A stretch of 24,974 bases of DNA from the NCBI GenBank assembly GCA_905220665.1, contig CAJNAR010000094.1:1-24974 (forward strand). Reading direction: 5' to 3'. Each line of letters starts with the position of its first letter. Within the stretch, counting starts at the first letter, position 1. This DNA comes from Albugo candida (taxonomy: Eukaryota; Oomycota; Peronosporomycetes; Albuginales; Albuginaceae). Under the pieces are notes generated by a model that saw only the letters and a program-made list of their open reading frames with translations, did no database searches and was not told where the DNA came from. Position numbers and translations under genes: made by a program. Below are positions 1-8,932 of this stretch, piece after piece.

Positions 1-370
1 TTGTAAGTGGTAAGAATCTTTTATCTCGTAGCATATGATGCGAGAAGACATTTTACGTTTGCGTCTCCGCGTTGTTTGTTAGTTGAAAATATGGGATAAT
101 CCAAACCCATTATTCGCTATTGTCAATACCAGCATACCATGTACGATAAAAATCATGGAAGCGGACATTCGGAGCTAGGCCAGAACAGAAGTTTTTTCAT
201 ATATTGTTTGTGTCAATGAAAACCATGTTAATATTTGTTTGAATTAGACGTACTCAGACCAGCTTGATAAAACTGAGAGAAAAGTGGTTCTACTTCAGCT
301 AGGTCACCAGACTAAACATGGTCATGTGTTTCGATCAACGATAGTAATTGTCTACAAAAACGTTCTCAAG

Positions 371-405
371 TATAAAAACTATTCTCGACTATAATATGGT
401 CAGTC
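371..405 (+). promoter_or_regulatory. TATA box plus initiator, repeated in each monomer
   Basis: TATAAAA begins at 371 and TCAGTC lies at 400-405, so the TATA box starts 31 bp upstream of the initiator A (402). That is the usual spacing of a TATA-Inr RNA polymerase II promoter, and TCAGTY is the insect/arthropod initiator consensus. The matching A is at 925, 1448, 1971, 2494, 3017, 3539, 4112, 4632, 5154, 5676, 6199, 6722, 7245, 7768, 8291, 8813, 9336, 9859, 10381, 10904, 11427, 11950, 12472, 12995, 13518, 14040, 14563, 15086, 15609, 16131, 16654, 17177, 17700, 18223, 18746, 19268, 19791, 20314, 20837, 21360, 21883, 22405, 22927, 23449, 23972 and 24494. The TATA box is broken at 4632, 18746 and 23972. 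At 24494 the initiator reads GCAGTC. Motif and spacing are seen directly; promoter activity is inferred. Confidence 0.45.
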
Positions 406-424
406 TCGGTTCGAGTGAGAGCTG
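401..424 (+). other. Hairpin 1 at the putative transcript start
   Basis: CAGTCTCG (401-408) pairs with TGAGA-G-CTG (416-424) around the 7-nt loop GTTCGAG, with one bulged G at 421 and a closing G-U pair. The inner CTC(G/A)...TGAG part survives in the divergent cores. Unit 47 has A-U where core-1 has G-U at the closing pair, a structure-compatible change. GGTTCGA inside it also matches the first seven positions of a tRNA B box, but the final CC is missing. Confidence 0.4.
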
Positions 425-429
425 TTCAA

Positions 430-496
430 GGTTGGAGACGCATTGTTGTTATGATTTTAACGGTAGGTAATCTGCCTCGACGAATGCGAACAGACC
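430..496 (+). other. Hairpin 2 enclosing a splice-donor-like motif
   Basis: CGCATT (439-444) is the exact complement of AATGCG (483-488). An internal loop (GAGA opposite AA) leads to a second helix, GGTTG (430-434) with CA-G-ACC (491-496). Inside, GGTAG (462-466) can pair with CTGCC (472-476) around GTAAT. The pairings are identical in most units because the core is identical, so they give no covariation support. Unit 36 keeps five of the six central pairs, and unit 47 breaks two. Confidence 0.35.
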
Positions 497-560
497 ACAA
501 TATGTTTTTGAGAAAGGCGAAGTGTAACTGATACAGTTCTTTCATCTCATAGTAAATGAT

Positions 561-598
561 GCGAGAATACATTTTACTTGTGCGTATTCGCGCTTTTT
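561..598 (+). terminator. Hairpin followed by T run (terminator-like)
   Basis: GCGAGAATAC (561-570) pairs with GTATTCGCGC (584-593) in nine of ten positions (one A-G mismatch) around a 13-nt loop, and TTTTT follows at once. The arrangement is present in every P-type unit; unit 17 has an eight-T run (about 8483-8490). R units (for example 37 and 47) change GAATAC to GAAGAC and GTATTC to GTCTCC, which swaps one T-A pair for G-C. Q units disrupt the stem but keep T6. Pol III stops at T runs of four or more, so a short Pol III transcript ending here is possible but unproven. Confidence 0.25.
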
Positions 599-3500
599 GT
601 TAGTTGAATCGTATGCGATAATCCAAATTCATTATTCGCTCTTGTCAATACCAGCATACAATGTGCGTTGGAAACCATAAAAGTGGACATTCGGAGCTAG
701 GCCAGAACAGCAGTTTTTTCATATATTGTTTGTGTCAAGGAAAATTCTGCAAAAGATTTGTTTGAATAAGACGTACTCAGACCAGCTTGATAAAACTGAG
801 ATAAAAGTGGTTCCCCTTCAGCTAGGTCACCAGACTAAACTTGGTCATGTGTTTCGATCAACGATAGTAATTGTCTACAAAAACGTTCTCAAGTATAAAA
901 ACTATTCTCGACTATAATATGGTCAGTCTCGGTTCGAGTGAGAGCTGTTCAAGGCTGGAGACGCATTGTTGTTATGATTTTAACGGTAGGTAATCTGCCT
1001 CGACGAATGCGAACAGACCACAAAATATTTTTGAGAAAGGCGAAGTGTAACTGATACAGTTCTTTCATCTCATAGTAAATGATGCGAGAATACATTTTAC
1101 TTGTGCGTATTCGCGCTTTTTGTTAGTTGAATCGTATGCGATAATCCAAATTCATTATTCGCTCTTGTCAATAGCAGCATACAATGTGCGTTGGAAACCA
1201 TAAAAGTGGACATTCGGAGCTAGGCCAGAACAGCAGTTTTTTCATATATTGTTTGTGTCAATGAAAACCATGTTAAAGATTTGTTTGAATTAGACGTACT
1301 CAGACCAGCTTGATAAAACTGAGACAAAAGTGGTTCCCCTTCAGCTAGGTCACCAGACTAAACTTGGTCATGTGTTTCGATCAACGATAGTAATTGTCTA
1401 CAAAAACGTTCTCAAGTATAAAAACTATTCTCGACTATAATATGGTCAGTCTCGGTTCGAGTGAGAGCTGTTCAAGGTTGGAGACGCATTGTTGTTATGA
1501 TTTTAACGGTAGGTAATCTGCCTCGACGAATGCGAACAGACCACAATATGTTTTTGAGAAAGGCGAAGTGTAACTGATACAGTTCTTTCATCTCATAGTA
1601 AATGATGCGAGAATACATTTTACTTGTGCGTATTCGCGCTTTTTGTTAGTTGAATCGTATGCGATAATCCAAATTCATTATTCGCTCTTGTCAATAGCAG
1701 CATACAATGTGCGTTGGAAACCATGAAAGTGGACATTCGGAGCTAGGCCAGAACAGCAGTTTTTTCATATATTGTTTGTGTCAATGAAAACCATGTTAAA
1801 GATTTGTTTGAATAAGACGTACCCAGACCAGCTTGATAAAACTGAGAGAAAAGTGGTTCCCCTTCAGCTAGCTCACCAGACTAAACTTGGTCATGTGTTT
1901 CGATCAACGATAGTAATTGTCTACAAAAACGTTCTCAAGTATAAAAACTATTCTCGACTATAATATGGTCAGTCTCGGTTCGAGTGAGAGCTGTTCAAGG
2001 TTGGAGACGCATTGTTGTTATGATTTTAACGGTAGGTAATCTGCCTCGACGAATGCGAACAGACCACAAAATATTTTTGAGAAAGGCGAATTGTAAGTGA
2101 TAAAGTTCTTCTATCTCATAGTATATGATGCGAGAAGACATTTTACTTGTGCGTATTCGAGTTTTTTGTCAGTTAAAATATATGGGATAATCCAAACCCA
2201 TGATTCACTGTTGTCAATACCAGCATACCATGTACGATGAAAATCATGAAAGTGGACATTCGGAGCTAGGCCAGAACAGTAGTTTTTTCATATCTCGTCT
2301 GTGTGAATGATAATTATGCAAAATATTTCTTTTAATAAGACGTACCCAGACCAGCTTGATAGAACTGAGAGAAAAGTGGTGCCCGTTCAGCTAGGTAACT
2401 AGACTAAACTTGGTCATGTGTTTCGATCAACGATAGTAATTGTCTACAAAAACGTTCTCAAGTATAAAAACTATTCTCGACTATAATATGGTCAGTCTCG
2501 GTTCGAGTGAGAGCTGTTCAAGGTTGGAGACGCATTGTTGTTATGATTTTAACGGTAGGTAATCTGCCTCGACGAATGCGAACAGACCACAAAATATTTT
2601 TGAGAAAGGCGAAGTGTAACTGATACAGTTCTTTCATCTCATAGTAAATGATGCGAGAATACATTTTACTTGTGCGTATTCGCGCTTTTTGTTAGTTGAA
2701 TCGTATGTGATAATCCAAATTCATTATTCGCTCTTGTCAATAGCAGCATACAATGTGCGTTGGAAACCATAAAAGTGGACATTCGGAGCTAGGCCAGAAC
2801 AGCAGTTTTTTCATATATTGTTTGTGTCAATGAAAACCATGTTAAAGATTTGTTTGAATTAGACGTACTCAGACCAGCTTGATAAAACTGAGAGAAAAGT
2901 GGTTCCCCTTCAGCTAGCTCACCAGACTAAACTTGGTCATGTGTTTCGATCAACGATAGTAATTGTCTACAAAAACGTTCTCAAGTATAAAAACTATTCT
3001 CGACTATAATATGGTCAGTCTCGGTTCGAGTGAGAGCTGTTCAAGGTTGGAGACGCATTGTTGTTATGATTTTAACGGTAGGTAATCTGCCTCGACGAAT
3101 GCGAACAGACCACAAAATATTTTTGAGAAAGGCGAAGTGTAACTGATACAGTTCTTTCATCTCATAGTAAATGATGCGAGAATACATTTTACTTGTGCGT
3201 ATTCGCGCTTTTTGTTAGTTGAATCGTATGCGATAATCCAAATTCATTATTCGCTCTTGTCAATAGCAGCATACAATGTGCGTTGAAACCATAAAAGTGG
3301 ACATTCGGAGCTAGGCAAGAACAGCAGTTTTTTCATATATTGTTTGTGTCAATAGAAACCATGTTAAAGATTTCTTTGCTTTGAACGAACTCAGACCAGC
3401 TTGATAGAACTGAGAGAAAAGTGGTTCCTGTTCAGCTAGGTAACCAGACTAAACTTGGTCATGTGTTTCGATCAACGATAGTAATTGTCTACAAAAACGT

Positions 3501-3620
3501 TCTCAAGTATAAAAACTATTCTCGACTATAATATGGTCAGTCTCGGTTCGAGTGAGAGCTGTTCAAGGTTGGAGACGCATTGTTGTTATGATTTTAACGG
3601 TAGGTAATCTGCCTCGACGA

Positions 3621-3720
3621 ATGCGAACAGACCACAAAATATTTTTGAGAAAGGCGAAGTGTAACTGATAATGCGAACAGACCACAAAATATTTTTGAGA
3701 AAGGCGAAGTGTTACTGATA
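3621..3720 (+). repeat. 50-bp tandem duplication inside unit 7
   Basis: Bases 3621-3670 (ATGCGAACAG ... GTAACTGATA) are repeated at 3671-3720 with a single difference (GTAAC to GTTAC). No other monomer has it. It doubles the 3' end of the core and the U-rich ATTTTTGAG stretch and lies at the junction between units 7 and 8. Confidence 0.95.
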
Positions 3721-4231
3721 CAGTTCTTTCATCTCATAGTAAATGATGCGAGAATACATTTTACTTGTGCGTATTCGCGCTTTTTGTTAGTTGAATCGTA
3801 TGCGATAATCCAAATTCATTATTCGCTCTTGTCAATAGCAGCATACAATGTCCGTTGGAAACCATAAAAGTGGACATTCGGAGCTAGGCCAGAACAGTAG
3901 TTTTTTCATATCTCGTCTGTGTGAATGATAATTATGCAAAATATTTCTTTTAATAAGACGTACCCAGACCAGCTTGATAGAACTGAGAGAAAAGTGGTGC
4001 CCGTTCAGCTAGGTAACTAGACTAAACTTGGTCATGTGTTTCGATCAACGATAGTAATTGTCTACAAAAACGTTCTCAAGTATAAAAACTATTCTCGACT
4101 ATAATATGGTCAGTCTCGGTTCGAGTGAGAGCTGTTCAAGGTTGGAGACGCATTGTTGTTATGATTTTACCGGTAGGTAATCTGCCTCGACGAATGCGAA
4201 CAGACCACAATATGTTTTTGAGAAAGACGAT

Positions 4232-4751
4232 GTGTAACTGATACAGTTCTTTCATCTCATAGTAAATGATGCGAGAATACATTTTACTTGTGCGTATTCG
4301 CGCTTTTTGTTAGTTGAATCGTATGCGATAATCCAAATTCATTATTCGCTCTTGTCAATAGCAGCATACAATGTGCGTTGGAAACCATAAAAGTGGACAT
4401 TCGGAGCTAGGCCAGAACAGCAGTTTTTTCATATATTGTTTGTGTCAATGAAAACCATGTTAAAGATTTGTTTGAATTAGACGTACTCAGACCAGCTTGA
4501 TAAAACTGAGAGAAAAGTGGTTCCCCTTCAGCTAGGTAACCAGACTAAACTTGGTCATGTGTTTGATCAACAATAGTAATGGTCTACAAAAACGTTCTCA
4601 AGTAAAAACTATTCTCGACTATAATATGGTCAGTCTCGGTTCGAGTGAGAGCTGTTCAAGGTTGGAGACGCATTGTTGTTATGATTTTAACGGTAGGTAA
4701 TCTGCCTCGACGAATGCGAACAGACCACAAAATATTTTTGAGAAAGGCGAA
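4232..4751 (+). repeat. Monomer 9, decayed core and broken TATA box
   Basis: This is a P-A unit of 520 bp. Its core has lost a C (GTTTGATCAACAATAG for GTTTCGATCAACGATAG) and has AATGGTCTAC for AATTGTCTAC. It has also lost TA from the TATA box (CAAGTAAAAAC for CAAGTATAAAAAC, about 4601-4611). GTTTTGATCAACAATAG and AATGGTCTAC also occur in the terminal unit 47, so these may be old shared variants and not fresh mutations. Confidence 0.85.
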
Positions 4752-5273
4752 GTGTAACTGATACAGTTCTTTCATCTCATAGTAAATGATGCGAGAATAC
4801 ATTTTACTTGTGCGTATTCGCGCTTTTTGTTAGTTGAATCGTATGTGATAATCCAAATTCATTATTCGCTCTTGTCAATAGCAGCATACAATGTGCGTTG
4901 AAACCATAAAAGTGGACATTCGGAGCTAGGCAAGAACAGCAGTTTTTTCATATATTGTTTGTGTCAATAGAAACCATGTTAAAGATTTCTTTGCTTTGAA
5001 CGAACTCAGACCAGCTTGATAGAACTGAGAGAAAAGTGGTTCCTGTTCAGCTAGGTAACCAGACTAAACTTGGTCATGTGTTTCGATCAACGATAGTAAT
5101 TGTCTACAAAAACGTTCTCAAGTATAAAAACTATTCTCGACTATAATATGGTCAGTCTCGGTTCGAGTGAGAGCTGTTCAAGGTTGGAGACGCATTGTTG
5201 TTATGATTTTAACGGTAGGTAATCTGCCTCGACGAATGCGAACAGACCACAAAATATTTTTGAGAAAGGCGAA

Positions 5274-6841
5274 GTGTAACTGATACAGTTCTTTCATCTC
5301 ATAGTAAATGATGCGAGAATACATTTTACTTGTGCGTATTCGCGCTTTTTGTTAGTTGAATCGTATGCGATAATCCAAATTCATTATTCGCTCTTGTCAA
5401 TAGCAGCATACAATGTGCGTTGAAACCATAAAAGTGGACATTCGGAGCTAGGCAAGAACAGCAGTTTTTTCATATATTGTTTGTGTCAATAGAAACCATG
5501 TTAAAGATTTCTTTGCTTTGAACGAACTCAGACCAGCTTGATAGAACTGAGAGAAAAGTGGTTCCTGTTCAGCTAGGTAACCAGACTAAACTTGGTCATG
5601 TGTTTCGATCAACGATAGTAATTGTCTACAAAAACGTTCTCAAGTATAAAAACTATTCTCGACTATAATATGGTCAGTCTCGGTTCGAGTGAGAGCTGTT
5701 CAAGGTTGGAGACGCATTGTTGTTATGATTTTAACGGTAGGTAATCTGCCTCGACGAATGCGAACAGACCACAATATGTTTTTGAGAAAGGCGAAGTGTA
5801 ACTGATACAGTTCTTTCATCTCATAGTAAATGATGCGAGAATACATTTTACTTGTGCGTATTCGCGCTTTTTGTTAGTTGAATCGTATGCGATAATCCAA
5901 ATTCATTATTCGCTCTTGTCAATAGCAGCATACAATGTGCGTTGGAAACCATAAAAGTGGACATTCGGAGCTAGGCCAGAACAGCAGTTTTTTCATATAT
6001 TGTTTGTGTCAATGAAAACCATGTTAAAGATTTGTTTGAATTAGACGTACTCAGACCAGCTTGATAAAACTGAGAGAAAAGTGGTTCCCCTTCAGCTAGG
6101 TAACCAGACTAAACTTGGTCATGTGTTTCGATCAACGATAGTAATTGTCTACAAAAACGTTCTCAAGTATAAAAACTATTCTCGACTATAATATGGTCAG
6201 TCTCGGTTCGAGTGAGAGCTGTTCAAGGTTGGAGACGCATTGTTGTTATGATTTTAACGGTAGGTAATCTGCCTCGACGAATGCGAACAGACCACAAAAT
6301 ATTTTTGAGAAAGGCGAAGTGTAACTGATACAGTTCTTTCATCTCATAGTAAATGATGCGAGAATACATTTTACTTGTGCGTATTCGCGCTTTTCGTTAG
6401 TTGAATCGTATGCGATAATCCAAATTCATTATTCGCTCTTGTCAATAGCAGCATACAATGTGCGTTGGAAACCATAAAAGTGGACATTCGGAGCTAGGCC
6501 AGAACAGCAGTTTTTTCATATATTGTTTGTGTCAATGAAAACCATGTTAAAGATTTGTTTGAATAAGACGTACCCAGACCAGCTTGATAAAACTGAGAGA
6601 AAAGTGGTTCCCCTTCAGCTAGCTCACCAGACTAAACTTGGTCATGTGTTTCGATCAACGATAGTAATTGTCTACAAAAACGTTCTCAAGTATAAAAACT
6701 ATTCTCGACTATAATATGGTCAGTCTCGGTTCGAGTGAGAGCTGTTCAAGGTTGGAGACGCATTGTTGTTATGATTTTAACGGTAGGTAATCTGCCTCGA
6801 CGAATGCGAACAGACCACAATATGTTTTTGAGAAAGGCGAA
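5274..6841 (+). repeat. Monomers 11-13 (B, A, A)
   Basis: Units start at 5274, 5796 and 6319. Unit 11 repeats the B type of unit 10 directly (both with TTGAAACC), which points to a one-unit duplication. Units 12 and 13 are P-A. Unit 13 has GAATAAGACGTACCC where most A units read GAATTAGACGTACTC. Confidence 0.85.
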
Positions 6842-8932
6842 GTGTAACTGATACAGTTCTTTCATCTCATAGTAAATGATGCGAGAATACATTTTACTTG
6901 TGCGTATTCGCGCTTTTCGTTAGTTGAATCGTATGCGATAATCCAAATTCATTATTCGCTCTTGTCAATAGCAGCATACAATGTGCGTTGGAAACCATGA
7001 AAGTGGACATTCGGAGCTAGGCCAGAACAGCAGTTTTTTCATATATTGTTTGTGTCAATGAAAACCATGTTAAAGATTTGTTTGAATAAGACGTACCCAG
7101 ACCAGCTTGATAAAACTGAGAGAAAAGTGGTTCCCCTTCAGCTAGGTCACCAGACTAAACTTGGTCATGTGTTTCGATCAACGATAGTAATTGTCTACAA
7201 AAACGTTCTCAAGTATAAAAACTATTCTCGACTATAATATGGTCAGTCTCGGTTCGAGTGAGAGCTGTTCAAGGTTGGAGACGCATTGTTGTTATGATTT
7301 TAACGGTAGGTAATCTGCCTCGACGAATGCGAACAGACCACAAAATATTTTTGAGAAAGGCGAATTGTAAGTGATAAAGTTCTTCTATCTCATAGTATAT
7401 GATGCGAGAAGACATTTTACTTGTGCGTATTCGAGTTTTTTGTCAGTTAAAATATATGGGATAATCCAAACCCATGATTCACTGTTGTCAATACCAGCAT
7501 ACCATGTACGATGAAAATCATGAAAGTGGACATTCGGAGCTAGGCCAGAACAGTAGTTTTTTCATATCTCGTCTGTGTGAATGATAATTATGCAAAATAT
7601 TTCTTTTAATAAGACGTACCCAGACCAGCTTGATAGAACTGAGAGAAAAGTGGTGCCCGTTCAGCTAGGTAACTAGACTAAACTTGGTCATGTGTTTCGA
7701 TCAACGATAGTAATTGTCTACAAAAACGTTCTCAAGTATAAAAACTATTCTCGACTATAATATGGTCAGTCTCGGTTCGAGTGAGAGCTGTTCAAGGTTG
7801 GAGACGCATTGTTGTTATGATTTTAACGGTAGGTAATCTGCCTCGACGAATGCGAACAGACCACAAAATATTTTTGAGAAAGGCGAAGTGTAACTGATAC
7901 AGTTCTTTCATCTCATAGTAAATGATGCGAGAATACATTTTACTTGTGCGTATTCGCGCTTTTTGTTAGTTGAATCGTATGCGATAATCCAAATTCATTA
8001 TTCGCTCTTGTCAATAGCAGCATACAATGTGCGTTGGAAACCATAAAAGTGGACATTCGGAGCTAGGCAAGAACAGCAGTTTTTTCATATATTGTTTGTG
8101 TCAATGAAAACCATGTTAAAGATTTGTTTGAATTAGACGTACTCAGACCAGCTTGATAAAACTGAGAGAAAAGTGGTTCCCCTTCAGCTAGCTCACCAGA
8201 CTAAACTTGGTCATGTGTTTCGATCAACGATAGTAATTGTCTACAAAAACGTTCTCAAGTATAAAAACTATTCTCGACTATAATATGGTCAGTCTCGGTT
8301 CGAGTGAGAGCTGTTCAAGGTTGGAGACGCATTGTTGTTATGATTTTAACGGTAGGTAATCTGCCTCGACGAATGCGAACAGACCACAAAATATTTTTGA
8401 GAAAGGCGAAGTGTAACTGATACAGTTCTTTCATCTCATAGTAAATGATGCGAGAATACATTTTACTTGTGCGTATTCGCGCTTTTTTTTAGTTGAATCG
8501 TATGCGATAATCCAAATTCATTATTCGCTCTTGTCAATAGCAGCATACAATGTGCGTTGAAACCATAAAAGTGGACATTCGGAGCTAGGCAAGAACAGCA
8601 GTTTTTTCATATATTGTTTGTGTCAATAGAAACCATGTTAAAGATTTCTTTGCTTTGAACGAACTCAGACCAGCTTGATAGAACTGAGAGAAAAGTGGTT
8701 CCTGTTCAGCTAGGTAACCAGACTAAACTTGGTCATGTGTTTCGATCAACGATAGTAATTGTCTACAAAAACGTTCTCAAGTATAAAAACTATTCTCGAC
8801 TATAATATGGTCAGTCTCGGTTCGAGTGAGAGCTGTTCAAGGTTGGAGACGCATTGTTGTTATGATTTTAACGGTAGGTAATCTGCCTCGACGAATGCGA
8901 ACAGACCACAAAATATTTTTGAGAAAGGCGAA
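6842..8932 (+). repeat. Monomers 14-17 (A, QC, A, B)
   Basis: Units start at 6842, 7365, 7888 and 8411. Together with units 18-20 they mirror units 4-10, shifted by 5,274 bp at the start. The Q-C unit at 7365 looks identical to the one at 2091. Unit 16 carries CAAGAACAG (a B marker) in an otherwise A-type half. Unit 17 has an expanded T run (GCTTTTTTTTAG) where other units read GCTTTTTGTTAG. Confidence 0.85.

Larger units (their letters stand above)
310..500 (+). repeat. Conserved monomer core (core-1), first copy
   Basis: This ~190-bp segment runs from GACTAAAC to GACCACAA, about -92 to +99 relative to the putative initiator A at 402. It is nearly identical in 44 of 47 monomers, including ones whose flanking halves belong to clearly different subfamilies. 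Only scattered single changes are seen: AACGG to ACCGG (units 8, 25, 35, 41, 45), GGTAGG to GGTTGG (21, 32, 37, 44), TGTTCAAGG to TGTCCAAGG (35, 45), and GGTTGG to GGCTGG (unit 2). Either selection or very local gene conversion keeps it uniform. It carries the promoter-like motifs and hairpins listed separately. Confidence 0.85.
402..598 (+). ncRNA. Candidate small structured RNA in each monomer
   Basis: If transcription starts at the initiator A, the first ~200 nt contain an ordered set of features. Hairpin 1 is at 401-424. Hairpin 2 is at 430-496 and encloses a splice-donor-like GGTAGGTAAT at 462-471. A U-rich single-stranded stretch follows the core (ATTTTTGAG in most units, for example 1027-1035; ATGTTTTTGAG here). 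A short hairpin AACTG-ATA-CAGTT lies at 526-538, and a 10-bp hairpin at 561-593 runs straight into TTTTT (594-598). The order hairpin, donor, Sm-like site, 3' hairpin resembles spliced-leader RNAs and U snRNAs, which are often encoded in tandem repeats of 0.5-1 kb. Against this, core-2 units lose the donor and weaken hairpin 2, and Q and R units break the AACTG hairpin. I match it to no known RNA. Confidence 0.2.
1..1567 (+). repeat. Monomers 1-3 (R-A, A, A)
   Basis: Units start at 1, 522 and 1045. Unit 1 is R-type in its first half (CGTTTGCGTCTCCGCG) and A-like in its second, with private changes (TTAATATTTG, TTCTACTTCAG, AAACATGG). It is the most diverged unit at the left side apart from the core, which is normal. 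Unit 2 has private changes CAAGGAAAATTCTGC and GAGATAAAAG. Unit 3 is a plain P-A unit with GAGACAAAAG. Confidence 0.85.
1568..5273 (+). repeat. Monomers 4-10 (A, QC, A, B, C*, A, B), left copy of a 7-unit block
   Basis: Units start at 1568, 2091 (Q first half, C second half), 2614, 3137, 3709, 4232 and 4752. The same order of subfamilies recurs at units 14-20. Unit 7 is lengthened to 572 bp by a local 50-bp duplication, and unit 9 has small deletions (both listed separately). The C* unit ends with ACCGG and the diagnostic junction AGACGATG at about 4226-4233. Confidence 0.85.

Noticed and set aside
451..531. 26-codon frame starting ATG about 50 nt after the putative initiator in core-1 units
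   Set aside because: It is preserved only to the extent that the core DNA is preserved. Core-2 units have no equivalent ATG, and there is no sign of codon-level constraint.
640..690. CENP-B-box-like TGCGTTGGAAACC in P units (units 2-4 onward)
   Set aside because: It fits the middle of the CENP-B box but lacks the required TTCG start and CGGG end. Many units delete a base in it, and Q and R units change it.
726..917. 63-codon frame, also at 1772-1963, 6523-6714 and 7046-7237, as possible genes
   Set aside because: The frames start with TTG, not ATG, and are open only where GAATAAG replaces the usual GAATTAG stop. They lie in the variable part of 4 of 47 monomers, are not preserved in the others, and resemble no known protein.
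1795..1817. Similarity of TTTGAATAAG to the tunicate (Ciona) spliced leader end
   Set aside because: Only about ten bases agree, most units read GAATTAG, no GT donor follows directly, and the position lies in the variable part of the monomer.
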